This document shows, one piece after another, positions 45,003 through 54,220 of a stretch of DNA of 64,000 bases. Every line of letters begins with the position of its first letter. Positions within the stretch are counted from its first letter, which is position 1. The notes beneath the pieces are model-generated. The model was not told the origin of the DNA. It saw only the letters and a list, made by a program, of their open reading frames with translations, and searched no databases. The position numbers and the translations under genes are program-made. Origin of the DNA: Streptomyces sp. 3214.6 (GTDB taxonomy: Bacteria > Actinomycetota > Actinomycetes > Streptomycetales > Streptomycetaceae); assembly GCF_900129855.1 (NCBI RefSeq), contig NZ_LT670819.1, forward strand, positions 1,116,001 through 1,180,000, written 5' to 3'.

Positions 45003-45209
45003 GGTAGCCACGCCACCCTCGTCGACCGTCCGGGCGCTTACGCCGAAGAAATTTCCCGTAGCGAAATACGCACGTCTACGCACACCCCCGCCGACGTGGC
45101 CCGATGCGACCAGAATGCCAGGTACGCCGTCTCCTCGGGGCCCGGATCCCGGGGCCGACGACACGTGCACGAGGAGCTTCGAAGATCGTTGCCCGGGGCT
45201 GGCGGCGGA

Positions 45210-45851
45210 ATGTGTGCCGCGACCGTCCCCGACGGCCGCACCCTGCTCGTCACCGCCACCCCCCGAGGCGCGGTCCGCCTGTGGGATCCGGATACCGGTG
45301 AGTGCGTCGGCCGCCTCAACCCCTATGGCAGTCCGATCCAGTCGATCGCCGCCGTCCCGATCTCCGCCGGCCACACGCTGATCGCGGCCTCGGACACCGC
45401 CGGCCGCCTTCACGTGTGGGATCCAGCCGTCGACGACCCCTGGGAAAAAGGCGCGGCCGTGCAACTGAGCGCAGGTGCCCTCGCCGATGCCGACCACCGT
45501 GTGGCGGCTGTGGCGGTGGTGCCCACACCCGACCGAACGGTGCTGGCCACGGGAGACGACCGCGGCGTGGTCATGCTGTGGGACCCGGCCACTGGTGCCC
45601 CGATCGGCGACGGTCTGCCCGTCTCCACTGGCACCGCCGGCCTGCCGGTCATCACCGCCACCACCCTGCACGGCGGCCGCACGGTCCTGGTCGCCGGCAC
45701 CCGGCACGGTCACCGGCTGCGGATGTGGGAACCAGAGACCGGCGCGGTGGGGCATATCGCCCTGGACGTGGCGCTCACCTGTCTGGCCACAGCGGGCCCG
45801 GACCTGATCGTCGGACACGACTGCGGAGTCCTCAGCCTCCCGCTCACATGA
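45210..45851 (+). pseudogene. WD40-repeat fragment
   Basis: A 213-residue frame from the ATG at 45210 begins MCAATVPDGRTLLVTATP and has five or so propeller blades: AVRLWDPDTGECVGRL, LHVWDPAVDD, VVMLWDPATGAPIGDG, LRMWEPETG. It looks like the C-terminal end of a much larger WD40 protein, with the front part lost. It is divergent from the other WD40 relic and may come from a related gene. Confidence 0.65.
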
Positions 45852-46257
45852 CAGTGAGCGCGTTCGGCCACAACCCGTCCCCCATCGCGCGGAGCAACGG
45901 GACGGATGCCGGGAACCCGCGCGACGTGCGTGCCAGACCGACCTGTGGCCCGAACCTCGCGGACGGCGCGCCCGCGCGGTTCGTCCGGCGGTGGGTGGGC
46001 AAGCCGCGCCGGCTGAGGACGCCGTCCCACAACGCCGGGTCAGGAGTTCACCGCCCGCGTCGGCTATGCCGCTGCCGGGACCCGAGCTGCGAGGCCGGGC
46101 GCGGCCAACGGGCTCTGGGATTACGTGGATTCACGGTTGCGCTCGCTCAAACGCGACATGTCAGGGTTCGGTACGTTGCTGGCTTCCGCGGTGTGGTCGC
46201 CCGCAGAGCGTCAGGCGAACACCCAAGGGCGGACGGTGCTGTCGGAAGGGGTAAACG
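45852..46257. other. 406-bp stretch with no convincing intact gene
   Basis: A short open frame on the plus strand (about 46035-46276) reads NGLWDYVDSRLRSLKRDMSG then FGTLLASAVWSPAERQ. Its codon third positions are fairly GC-rich, so it may be a decayed gene, but I recognise no family. No RNA gene is seen. Confidence 0.4.
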
Positions 46258-46632
46258 ATGGCTGGTGTCGAGGTGGGTGACAGAACGCTGTGGAGGGTGC
46301 CCGGCGGGGGCATGCTCTACCGGACGCCGGCGATGGCCGACGGCACCGTCTATGTCGGCCGTGACCATGGCCTGATCGCACTGGACGCCGCCAGCGGTGA
46401 ACAGCGGCGGGAGCGCCCCTTCGGCGATCCAACGTGGTCCACGCCCGCGGCCGTCGACGGGACGGTGTACATGGGCAGCAACGGCTGGTACCTGTGGGCC
46501 GTGGACGCGGCCACCGGGGAGGAACGCTGGAAGCAGGAGACCGGAGCCGCTCGCCAGTCGTCGCCGGCGGTGGCGGACGGGACCGTGTACATCGGCAGCC
46601 GGGACGATTTCCTGTACGCGGTTCACACCTGA
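46258..46632 (+). CDS. PQQ-type beta-propeller repeat fragment or small protein
   Basis: A 124-residue frame with three PQQ-like blades: MADGTVYVGRDHGLIALDAA, VDGTVYMGSNGWYLWAVDAA, VADGTVYIGSRDDFLYAV. A GGAAGGGG sequence precedes the ATG. Three blades cannot close a normal 7-8-bladed propeller, so this is either the tail of a lost larger protein (often fused to a Ser/Thr kinase) or an oligomerising single unit. The surrounding decay favours the former. Confidence 0.55.
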   Translation: MAGVEVGDRTLWRVPGGGMLYRTPAMADGTVYVGRDHGLIALDAASGEQRRERPFGDPTWSTPAAVDGTVYMGSNGWYLWAVDAATGEERWKQETGAARQSSPAVADGTVYIGSRDDFLYAVHT

Positions 46633-46795
46633 CGCCCTGTTTCGCCTTCTCTCACGGGAAACGATCACTCGCCGGACGGGGAAAGATCTTCAGCCCTCCG
46701 CGAGACTGCTGGTCACACGTACTCGTGAACACCCCCGTCCGTGCGGCCTGGCAGGCCCGCTTCCCCGAACTCGCACCTGCGGCGGCCGCGGCGTA

Positions 46796-46912
46796 GTGGA
46801 CGAGTTGCACTGCCGACTGATCCGCGTCGGGCTCGACGCGCTCGCCGACGACTTGGGCTACGCCCTTGCAGGCGGCTATGCCGTCCAGGCCCACCAGATC
46901 GTCAACCGGGCG
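46796..46912 (+). pseudogene. N-terminal relic of an AbiEii-like nucleotidyltransferase
   Basis: From a GTG the frame reads VDELHCRLIRVGLDALADDL, then GYALAGGYAVQAHQIVNR. This matches the beginning of AbiEii/AbiGii toxin-family proteins. Homology stops before the expected catalytic SxDVDLF motif. The stretch just before it (46733-46795) ends an unidentified frame, NTPVRAAWQARFPELAPA. The remaining bases up to 47036 hold no gene. Confidence 0.6.
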
Positions 46913-47036
46913 GAGAGTGTCCCAGCTTGCGATCCTGCTGCGGGCGCCAGCCCAATGGTCTTGGACCGATCACGCGCTGCCGTTCGGGGCTTCGATATCC
47001 GCCCAGTGCGCCACGCGTCGCGGGGTGATGGTCGGT

Positions 47037-48635
47037 TCAGCGCTGGAGAAGGCGCAGTTGGAGCCACACCGCGAGTCGGTCGTCGGGCTGTTCCAGGGGC
47101 AGGCCGAAGAGTTCGCCGGTGCGCCGCAGGCGGTAGCGGAGGGTGTTCGTGTGCACGCCCAGGCGTGCCGCGGCTTCGGCGACGTTGCCCACCGCTTCCA
47201 GCCAGGCGAGGATCGAGGCGACGAAGTCCGTTCCGTTCTCGGTGTCATGAGCGGCCATCAGGGCGACACCGGGGTGTTTCAGGCGTGGTTCGTGGCTGAG
47301 TTCGTCGCCGACGCGGGCCAGCAGGAGCCGTGCGCGCACGTCGTCGAGGGTGGCGACGGGCGGTGCGTCCGGGTGGGCGATGGTCACGCGGAGAATGTCG
47401 TCTGTCTCGCGGCGCATCGCGGGCAGACTTGCCGGATCCGGGTCAGCAGGGGCGATTGCCGCGCGTACGACGTCGCCGCACGAGCCGCGGATCGAGGTGA
47501 GCGCGCCTTTGGCGAGGCGGGTCGCGGCCACGGAGCCGCCGCCGGGCAGCAGGACGTAGATGGCGCGGGATGTCGTGGCGATGCTCGCGTCGGGGCGAAC
47601 GGGCACGACGTAGCGGGTCAGGGCGTGCCCGAGGTGGGCTGTCAGGGCGAGGAGACCCCTGGCGTCGGCGGAGGCCGCGAATCCGACAAGGCCGAGTTCG
47701 GCTCCTGGCGGGATGGACAGACGGAAGCTGGTCTCGTTGGTGGGCCACAGGCCCTCCAACGCGCCCAGGAGCGCGCTCTCGCGTTTTTGGAGTTCGAGTT
47801 CGCTCGCGTTGCGGTTGCGGAGAATGTGCAGTGCGGCCAGTCGTGCGCAGTCGATCAGAGCTCGTTCTCCGTCGGCGCCGATGCCGCCGGGGCTTTCGAT
47901 CGCCCAGATGGTGCCGAGAGGCTGGGCGCCGGCCCTGATGGTGATGGCTGCTCGTGGCAGGGCGCCGAGGGCCTCGGGGAAGCGGACCACGCCTTCGGAG
48001 CCGAGCAGGACGCGATAACGCTCCAAATTGTGGTCGATCTCCGGGACCCGGCGGCTGAGAATTCCTTCGCGGCGCAGGGAGTCGATGCGCTGATCGGGAG
48101 ATGACGAGTAGGCCATTACCCGTCGGTCCAGGTCCTCGATCGCCACGGACCCGCCGACGACGGCGCTGACTGCGTTCGCCAGAGCGAAAAGGCCGTCTCC
48201 GCTGTCCGCCGCCGATCCGCCGCCGACGCCTTGCGACCCCAGGACGGAGAGCAGCAACGCGTCGAGGTGGCGCCAGGAGACCTCGTCTGCCGCCGCCAGC
48301 AGGGTGAGGCCGCTGCTCTCGGCCTCGGTGACCAGCCCGGTGCCCTTCGCCCCCCTCAGCTTGACGACCATGGCGCTGTACCCGAGGCGGGCCGCTTCCC
48401 GTACGAGTTCGGCTGCCGCGGGCTGATCGGCCAGCAGCCCCGGCATCAGCAGTACCTGGTCACGCCCGGGGGGCAGCGGGTCGGCGGGGTCGTGGAGAAC
48501 GGTGCCCCGCACCGCCTGTGCCAGCGCGCCCGGCGCGGTCAGCGCGGTCAGCGCATTGAGGATCGGCGCTCCGATGCTGTCGACGAGGTGACGGACGGTA
48601 AAGATCCTGCTGTTTGGCCGATCGGACAGCGACAT
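47037..48635 (-). CDS. PucR-family transcriptional regulator
   Basis: The 532-residue protein has an N-terminal PucR/PurC-like sensor (VLHDPADPLPPGRDQVLLMP, LVREAARLGYSAMVVKLRGA), a central GAF-like region, and the C-terminal PucR HTH (EAAARLGVHTNTLRYRLRRT). PucR proteins regulate purine, allantoin or amino-acid catabolism. It faces away from the ABC transporter operon across a 109-bp promoter region and is its likely regulator. Confidence 0.9.
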   Translation of the reverse strand: MSLSDRPNSRIFTVRHLVDSIGAPILNALTALTAPGALAQAVRGTVLHDPADPLPPGRDQVLLMPGLLADQPAAAELVREAARLGYSAMVVKLRGAKGTGLVTEAESSGLTLLAAADEVSWRHLDALLLSVLGSQGVGGGSAADSGDGLFALANAVSAVVGGSVAIEDLDRRVMAYSSSPDQRIDSLRREGILSRRVPEIDHNLERYRVLLGSEGVVRFPEALGALPRAAITIRAGAQPLGTIWAIESPGGIGADGERALIDCARLAALHILRNRNASELELQKRESALLGALEGLWPTNETSFRLSIPPGAELGLVGFAASADARGLLALTAHLGHALTRYVVPVRPDASIATTSRAIYVLLPGGGSVAATRLAKGALTSIRGSCGDVVRAAIAPADPDPASLPAMRRETDDILRVTIAHPDAPPVATLDDVRARLLLARVGDELSHEPRLKHPGVALMAAHDTENGTDFVASILAWLEAVGNVAEAAARLGVHTNTLRYRLRRTGELFGLPLEQPDDRLAVWLQLRLLQR

Positions 48636-48744
48636 GGCCAGATCCTAGACCATTCGGACTAGGACCCCCGGTACGGGCGGAATGCAGAATCGCCGCAACA
48701 CCCCGCCCCGGACCACACGTCCGACTGACCGAATGGAGACGCGC

Positions 48745-49662
48745 ATGGCCAGAACTCATCTCGTCACCGCCGTTGCCGCGACGACCATGGCAATGCTCCT
48801 CACCGCCTGTAGCGGCGGGGGCGCGACCGACGGCTCCGCGACGGACGGGGGCAAGGCGGCTGCCGCACCGGTCGCCGCCGATGCGGCGGTCGCAAAGCTG
48901 CTGCCCGCACGCTTCAAGAACGGGATCAACGTGGCCAGCGGCGTCTACGCGCCGATGGAAATGCTCGACTCCCAGCAGAAGTTCACCGGATTCGACTACG
49001 ACCTGGGGCAGGCGCTCGGAGCCAAGCTCGACGTCCCCTTCACCTTCACCAATCAGGCGTTCGACAGCATCATCCCGTCGCTCCAGTCCGGCAAGCACGA
49101 GATCATCATGTACGGGATGAACGACACCCCGGCACGGCAGAAGAGCCTGTACTTCGTCGACTACTTCCACGCCGGCATGGACATCATCGTGAAGAAGGGC
49201 AACCCCGAGAAGATCCGCAGCGTGCTGGACCTGTGCGGCAAGTCCGTCACGGTCGCCAAGGCCACCACACAGGCCGACCTCATGAGGGCGCAGGCCCCGA
49301 GCTGCAAGGCCGCCGGCAAGAAGCCGATCACCGTGGTCGAGCTGCCCACCGAGGGCGACTCCCTGGTCGCCGTCCGCGCGGGCAAGGGCACCGCCGACGT
49401 CCTCGACGCGGCGGTCGCCGAGTACACCGCCCGGACGGCCGGCAACGGCAAGCAGTTCGAGGTCGTCCACGACGCCGCGCACCCCACCGGCTACGCACCG
49501 GTCTTCACCGGCATCGGAGTTCTCCGCAAGGACCACGACCTCGTCCTGGCCCTCCAGGCGGCGCTGACCGCGGTTATCGAGGACGGCACGTACGGCAAGA
49601 TCCTGACGAAGTACGGTCTGTCGTCGTACGGCGTCACCACTGCGAAGATCAACGCCGGATGA
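48745..49662 (+). CDS. Polar amino-acid ABC transporter substrate-binding lipoprotein
   Basis: The 305-residue protein has a signal with lipobox LLTAC (Cys22) and an SBP_bac_3 fold ([54 protein letters not shown]). The family binds glutamine, arginine or other polar amino acids and opines. The ATG at 48745 is chosen because GGAG lies six bases upstream; longer starts put residues before the signal. Confidence 0.88.
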   Translation: MARTHLVTAVAATTMAMLLTACSGGGATDGSATDGGKAAAAPVAADAAVAKLLPARFKNGINVASGVYAPMEMLDSQQKFTGFDYDLGQALGAKLDVPFTFTNQAFDSIIPSLQSGKHEIIMYGMNDTPARQKSLYFVDYFHAGMDIIVKKGNPEKIRSVLDLCGKSVTVAKATTQADLMRAQAPSCKAAGKKPITVVELPTEGDSLVAVRAGKGTADVLDAAVAEYTARTAGNGKQFEVVHDAAHPTGYAPVFTGIGVLRKDHDLVLALQAALTAVIEDGTYGKILTKYGLSSYGVTTAKINAG

Positions 49663-50642
49663 GCGCCACGGACATGACTGTGAAGTCCCCCGCCGGGACA
49701 CACGACGTGGCCGCCGCGCCCAGGAGCCACCCGGGGCGCTGGATCGCCGCAGCCGCACTGGTCGTCCTGTGCGTGGGGTGGGTGGTCTCCCTCTGGAGCA
49801 ACCAGAACATCGACCACGCCACCATCGCCGACTTCCTCTTCGACGGGCGGATCCTCCAAGGCGTCCTGCTCACGGTGGGCCTCACCGCCTGCTCGATGCT
49901 GCTGGCGACAGCCCTCGCCGTCGCGCTCGCCGTGATGCGACTCTCCGCGAACCCAGTGCTGCGCGTGGTCTCCTGGGGCTACACGTGGTTCTTCAGGGGC
50001 ACCCCGCTGCTCGTCCAGATCGTCTTCTGGGGCTATCTCGGCCTGCTGTACGAGAAGATCAGCCTTGGTGTTCCGTTCACCTCGGTCCACTTCTTCTCCG
50101 CGAACACCAACACGATCGTGACCCCGTTCGTTGCCGGCCTGCTGGCGCTCGGGATGAACGAAGCCGCCTACGCCTCCGAGATCGTCCGCGCGGGTCTGCT
50201 CTCCGTCGACCACGGCCAGGTCGAAGCGGCTCACTCGCTGGGCATGTCACCCGCGTACACCTTGCGGCGCATCATCGTGCCCCAGGCGATGCGGGTGATC
50301 ATCCCGCCGATGGGCAACGAGACGATCTCGATGCTCAAGAACACCGCCCTGCTCCAGCTGATCGCGGTGCCGGAGCTCTACACGCGAGCGAGCTGGATCT
50401 CCGCGCAGAACCTCAGCCAGGTCGAGCTGCTGATCGTCGCGAGCGCCTGGTACCTGGTCCTCACCTCGGTGCTGTCCGTACCTCAGTACTACCTCGAACG
50501 CCGTTACGGCCGCGGTGCGGGCCGCAGCCTGCCCACCACGCCTTGGCAGCAGGCCCGGCGCACGGCCACGCGGATCCGGACCCGCGTTGCACAGGTCGCT
50601 CACACCAATCCCCGGAACGCCAGGACGGAGGCGGACTCATGA
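49659..50642 (+). CDS. Polar amino-acid ABC transporter permease
   Basis: The 327-residue permease has five or more membrane spans, the HisMQ-type segment [20 protein letters not shown], and the EAA loop EVIVRAG-like [20 protein letters not shown] then [19 protein letters not shown]. It overlaps the binding-protein gene in ATGA. A long basic C-terminal tail follows the last span. Confidence 0.9.
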   Translation: MSATDMTVKSPAGTHDVAAAPRSHPGRWIAAAALVVLCVGWVVSLWSNQNIDHATIADFLFDGRILQGVLLTVGLTACSMLLATALAVALAVMRLSANPVLRVVSWGYTWFFRGTPLLVQIVFWGYLGLLYEKISLGVPFTSVHFFSANTNTIVTPFVAGLLALGMNEAAYASEIVRAGLLSVDHGQVEAAHSLGMSPAYTLRRIIVPQAMRVIIPPMGNETISMLKNTALLQLIAVPELYTRASWISAQNLSQVELLIVASAWYLVLTSVLSVPQYYLERRYGRGAGRSLPTTPWQQARRTATRIRTRVAQVAHTNPRNARTEADS

Positions 50643-51415
50643 CCCCGAGCCCGTTGGTCGAGGCCAGAAACGTACGCAAACACTTCGGCGCCCACCACGT
50701 GCTCAAGGGCATCGACCTCGAAGTCCGGCGCGGGGAGGTGATGTGTCTGCTCGGGCCGTCGGGCTCGGGCAAGTCGACCTTCCTGCGCTGCATCAACCAC
50801 CTGGAGAAGGTCGACGGCGGCCGTATCTATGTCGACGGCGAGTTGATGGGCTACGAGGAGTACCCCTCTCGTAAGGGGCGTGCCCGGGAGATGAAGCCGA
50901 AGCAGATCGCGGTTCAGCGCCGCAGCATCGGCATGGTCTTCCAGCGGTTCAACCTGTTCCCCCACCTCACGGCCCTGGAGAACATCACCGAGGCCCCGAT
51001 CGGAGTGGCCCGCCACAGCCGCGCGGACGCCCGGTCGCGCGGCATGGAACTGCTGCGGCGGGTCGGCCTCACCGACCACGCCGGCGCCTATCCGGCCCAT
51101 CTGTCAGGAGGCCAGCAGCAAAGGGTCGCCATCGCACGCGCGCTTGCCATGGAACCGAAGCTGATGCTCTTCGACGAGCCGACCTCCGCGCTGGACCCCG
51201 AACTCGTCGGTGACGTGCTGAGCGTGATGCGCGACCTCGCGAAGAGCGGAATGACGATGATCGTCGTCACCCATGAGATCGGCTTCGCCCGCGAGGTGGC
51301 GGACCAGGTGGTCTTCATGGACGACGGCATCGTCGTCGAGTCCGGCGCGCCGTCCCGTGTCATCGACGATCCGCGGCACGAGCGCACGAGGGCATTCCTC
51401 GACAGCGTCCTTTAG
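50639..51415 (+). CDS. Polar amino-acid ABC transporter ATPase (GlnQ type)
   Basis: The 258-residue ATPase has Walker [11 protein letters not shown]-loop [16 protein letters not shown], signature [15 protein letters not shown], and Walker [15 protein letters not shown] with [12 protein letters not shown]. An insert of about 20 residues ([20 protein letters not shown]) lies in the first third, common in the glutamate/opine branch. It overlaps the permease gene in ATGA. Confidence 0.93.
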   Translation: MTPSPLVEARNVRKHFGAHHVLKGIDLEVRRGEVMCLLGPSGSGKSTFLRCINHLEKVDGGRIYVDGELMGYEEYPSRKGRAREMKPKQIAVQRRSIGMVFQRFNLFPHLTALENITEAPIGVARHSRADARSRGMELLRRVGLTDHAGAYPAHLSGGQQQRVAIARALAMEPKLMLFDEPTSALDPELVGDVLSVMRDLAKSGMTMIVVTHEIGFAREVADQVVFMDDGIVVESGAPSRVIDDPRHERTRAFLDSVL

Positions 51416-51432
51416 ATCGATCACGTGTGCCA

Positions 51433-51504
51433 CCCCGACGCCCCGACGCCCCGACGCCCCGACGCCCCGACGCCCCGACGCCCCGACGCCCCGACGCCCC
51501 GACG
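51433..51504 (+). repeat. Nine tandem copies of an 8-bp unit
   Basis: CCCCGACG is repeated nine times without variation between the ATPase stop and the start of the amidotransferase gene. The number of copies is likely to vary between strains. The unit is not a multiple of three, so it does not lie inside a conserved coding frame, although a 93-base open frame crosses it. Confidence 0.93.
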
Positions 51505-51519
51505 AGAGGCAACAACTCC

Positions 51520-52281
51520 GTGTCTGACAATGCCCATCGGCCCCTGATCGCGGTGACGGTCGGCCGGGACCTGCCCGACCGTCCATCCGTCCTGAGACTG
51601 ACGGAGAACTCAGTACGGGTGCTGACCAATGCGGGCGCCATACCCATCGTCATCGTGCCCGGAATCGACATCGCCGCCGTCCAGTACGTGATGGAACGCG
51701 TCGACGGCCTGCTGCTGCCCGGCGGAATCGGTGCGCCCGACCCTCACCCCCGCCAATTCGGGGAGGACCCGCGGCCCGAGACAGTCATCGACGCGGACCT
51801 CGACGCACTGGAGATCGCCGCCATTCACCGTGCAGTCCGCCTGGGAATGCCCGTACTCGGCATCTGCCGCGGTTGCCAGATCCTCAACGTCGCCCTGGGC
51901 GGCAGCCTGATCCAGCACCTGGAGCCGGGCGACGTCTCCCACCTACCGGATCTTCCTCTGGACGCGGAAGCGCATGAACTTCGGCTCGAAGACGGCTCCC
52001 GCCTCGCCGGACTGTCCGGAGCACGACTCCTCCGGGTCAACAGCCTGCACCATCAAGCCATCGCCAGGCCCGCACCGGCCCTACGAGTGGTCGGCAGGGC
52101 CGAGGACGGCATCGTGGAAGCCGTCGAGTCGGCCGACCCCGACCGGTGGATCACCGGCGTCCAGTACCACCCGGAGGAGCTGACCGGTCAACCTGCCCAC
52201 CGCAGGCTCTTCGAGGATTTCATCTCGTGGTCTGCCCGGTACGCGGCTGATCGCGACCAGGAAAGGACCGTTTCCGCATGA
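51520..52281 (+). CDS. Class I glutamine amidotransferase, PuuD-type gamma-glutamyl hydrolase
   Basis: The 253-residue protein has the C26-peptidase/PuuD pattern: LLLPGGIGAPDPHPRQFGE near residue 65, the nucleophile in GICRGCQILNVALGG (Cys near 112), VNSLHHQAI, and QYHPEE for the catalytic His-Glu. PuuD cleaves gamma-glutamyl amides such as gamma-Glu-GABA. The GTG at 51520 is preferred with GAGAGG upstream; a longer frame would translate the tandem repeat and lacks similarity. Confidence 0.85.
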   Translation: MSDNAHRPLIAVTVGRDLPDRPSVLRLTENSVRVLTNAGAIPIVIVPGIDIAAVQYVMERVDGLLLPGGIGAPDPHPRQFGEDPRPETVIDADLDALEIAAIHRAVRLGMPVLGICRGCQILNVALGGSLIQHLEPGDVSHLPDLPLDAEAHELRLEDGSRLAGLSGARLLRVNSLHHQAIARPAPALRVVGRAEDGIVEAVESADPDRWITGVQYHPEELTGQPAHRRLFEDFISWSARYAADRDQERTVSA

Positions 52282-53600
52282 CGAACTCCCCAGCAGGCGA
52301 GCGGCGCGAACGCATCCTGCGTGCGGCCGTGCGGGATCGTCTCGTCGAACCCAACAGCGCCACCCTGGCCGCCTTCGTCGACCTCGACGGCGTGGCGGCG
52401 AGTGTCGCGGCACTGCACAAGGCGTTTCCGGACTCGGTGAACGCCCTGCACACCTTCGCGGCGAAGGCGAACTGTCTGGTGCCGGTACTGGCGGAGTTGC
52501 GCAACCTCGGCATGGGCTGCGAGGTGGCCAGTCCGGGAGAGCTCGCGCAGGCGCTGGCCGCCGGCTTCGCGCCGGAACAGATCGTCTACGACTCGCCCGC
52601 GAAGACCCGCTCCGACCTTCGCCAGGCCCTTGAACTGGGCGTCGCGGTCAACGCGGACAATTTCCAGGAACTCGCCCGCATCGACGAGATCCTCGCGGAG
52701 GCCCCCGGCGCCACCTCCGAGTCCGCCCCCGCCTCCCGGCTCGGCGTCCGCCTCAATCCCCAGGTCGGTGGCGGTGGAATCGCAGAGATGAGCACGGCCA
52801 CCGCGACCTCGAAATTCGGCATCGCGCTGGAAGACGACGGAAATCGGCAGCGGCTCCTTGCCGCCTACCGTGAACGGCCATGGCTGACATGGGTCCACGC
52901 GCACGTCGGATCGCAGGGCTGCCCGCTCGAACTGATCGCCCAGGGCATCGCGAAGGCCGTGGCCTTCGCCGACGAGGTCAACTCAACCTGTGGCCGACGC
53001 CAAGTGATCGGCATCGACATCGGCGGCGGACTCCCCGTCAACTTCGCCGACGACGAGACGACCCCCGGCTTCGACGACTACGTCGCCACTCTCCAGACTC
53101 ATGCCCCGGCCCTGTTCACCGGCGAATACCAGATCGTCACCGAGTTCGGACGATCCCTGCTGGCCAAGAACGGCTTCACCGCCGCCTGCGTGGAATACAC
53201 CAAGGTCTCCGGCGGACGCCCGATCGCAATCACCCACGCCGGTGCCCAGATCGCCACCCGGACCGTGTTCATGCCGACCGCCTGGCCCCTGCGCCTCACC
53301 GCCCACGGCCCCGACGGGACCCTGAAGCAAGGCGAACCCGTGCCCCAGGACATCGCGGGCCCCTGCTGCTTCGCCGGCGACCTGCTCGCCGAGGCCCGCC
53401 CGCTGCCCCTGCTCGCCGAGGGCGACATCGTCGCCCTCCTGGACACCGGCGCGTACTACTCCTCCACCCCGTTCCACTACAACAGCCTGCCCGACCCCGC
53501 CGTCCACGGAGTGCGCGTCGATCCCGACGGCCACGTCCACTTCAGGCCCCTCCGACAGGCTGAGACCCTCGACGATGTCCTCGCACGAACCGGCCACTGA
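52278..53600 (+). CDS. Fold-type III PLP decarboxylase (LysA/ornithine decarboxylase-like)
   Basis: The 440-residue protein has the PLP lysine in FAAKANCL (near residue 63), the glycine loop IGIDIGGGLPVNF, the SKFGI motif, EFGRSLLAKNGF, and a C-terminal GPCCFAGD with the catalytic-type cysteine followed by LLDTGAYYSSTPFHYN. These are the marks of group IV amino-acid decarboxylases. EFGR in place of the usual EPGR is a deviation. It overlaps the amidotransferase gene in ATGA, suggesting a pathway that frees and decarboxylates an amino acid. Confidence 0.83.
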   Translation: MTNSPAGERRERILRAAVRDRLVEPNSATLAAFVDLDGVAASVAALHKAFPDSVNALHTFAAKANCLVPVLAELRNLGMGCEVASPGELAQALAAGFAPEQIVYDSPAKTRSDLRQALELGVAVNADNFQELARIDEILAEAPGATSESAPASRLGVRLNPQVGGGGIAEMSTATATSKFGIALEDDGNRQRLLAAYRERPWLTWVHAHVGSQGCPLELIAQGIAKAVAFADEVNSTCGRRQVIGIDIGGGLPVNFADDETTPGFDDYVATLQTHAPALFTGEYQIVTEFGRSLLAKNGFTAACVEYTKVSGGRPIAITHAGAQIATRTVFMPTAWPLRLTAHGPDGTLKQGEPVPQDIAGPCCFAGDLLAEARPLPLLAEGDIVALLDTGAYYSSTPFHYNSLPDPAVHGVRVDPDGHVHFRPLRQAETLDDVLARTGH

Positions 53601-53657
53601 CACCGCCCGGAACGACAAGAAGGGCCGACACCACGGACGTGCTCTCATGAGCCCGGC

Positions 53658-53925
53658 GATCACGGCACTGGGCTCGGCATTGCGGCCCGTGCGCTCCCTC
53701 GCCGTCCGGCGCAGGCGCTCGTAGAGTTCCCGTACATAGTCGTAGGTCCGCCAGCGGCGGAAGAAGTCATAGACCGCCCGCCAGTACGGGAAATCGACCG
53801 GGACGGCCATCCACTTCACACCGTTGTCGACCAGATAACGCACAGCGTCGAGCATCTCTCGGTGGCAATACGCCTCCGGACGCCCACCTCGTTTGAGCAG
53901 CCAGGCCGGATAGCAGCCTGCCCGC
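53658..53925 (-). pseudogene. IS5-family transposase fragment
   Basis: The minus strand reads YPAWLLKRGGRPEAYCHREM, then LDAVRYLVDNGVKWMAVPVD and FPYWRAVYDFFRRWRTYDYV, the N-terminal region of IS5-family transposases in Streptomyces. Homology ends at about 53658 (PSAVI), before the DDE core. No inverted repeats are seen nearby. Confidence 0.78.
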
Positions 53926-54192
53926 CTCCCCGGAGCGATCGAACCGAACCGGTGCACACAGCAGTCACACTCCGGAGTGGCCGTGATGGACGCGGGCGCA
54001 GCGGAAATGGTCAACTGTCCGGACAACGGGTCTCCTTGACCGTGACGGGCTTCAACAACCACGTCACTACCGGGAGGCCCGTTTCCTCATGCCGCGACCC
54101 CACCGGCACCTCTGTCCGAATGATCACCCACGCCGCACACCTCGAACAAGATCCGGTTTGCCACAACGCACTGAGCCGCCGGGGGCCTCGCC

Positions 54193-54219
54193 GCCTTCGG
54201 GGCCTTCGGGGCCTTCGGG
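54193..54219. repeat. Three tandem copies of a 9-bp unit after the LuxC-like gene
   Basis: GCCTTCGGG is repeated three times directly after the stop of the LuxC-like gene, within 158 bp without a gene. On the transcript this gives CCCGAAGGC repeats that could fold into small hairpins and end transcription. Confidence 0.6.
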
Positions 54220-54220
54220 A

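Noticed and set aside
51433..51504. Tandem repeat considered as a CRISPR array
   Set aside because: The unit is 8 bp with no spacers. No cas genes are present.
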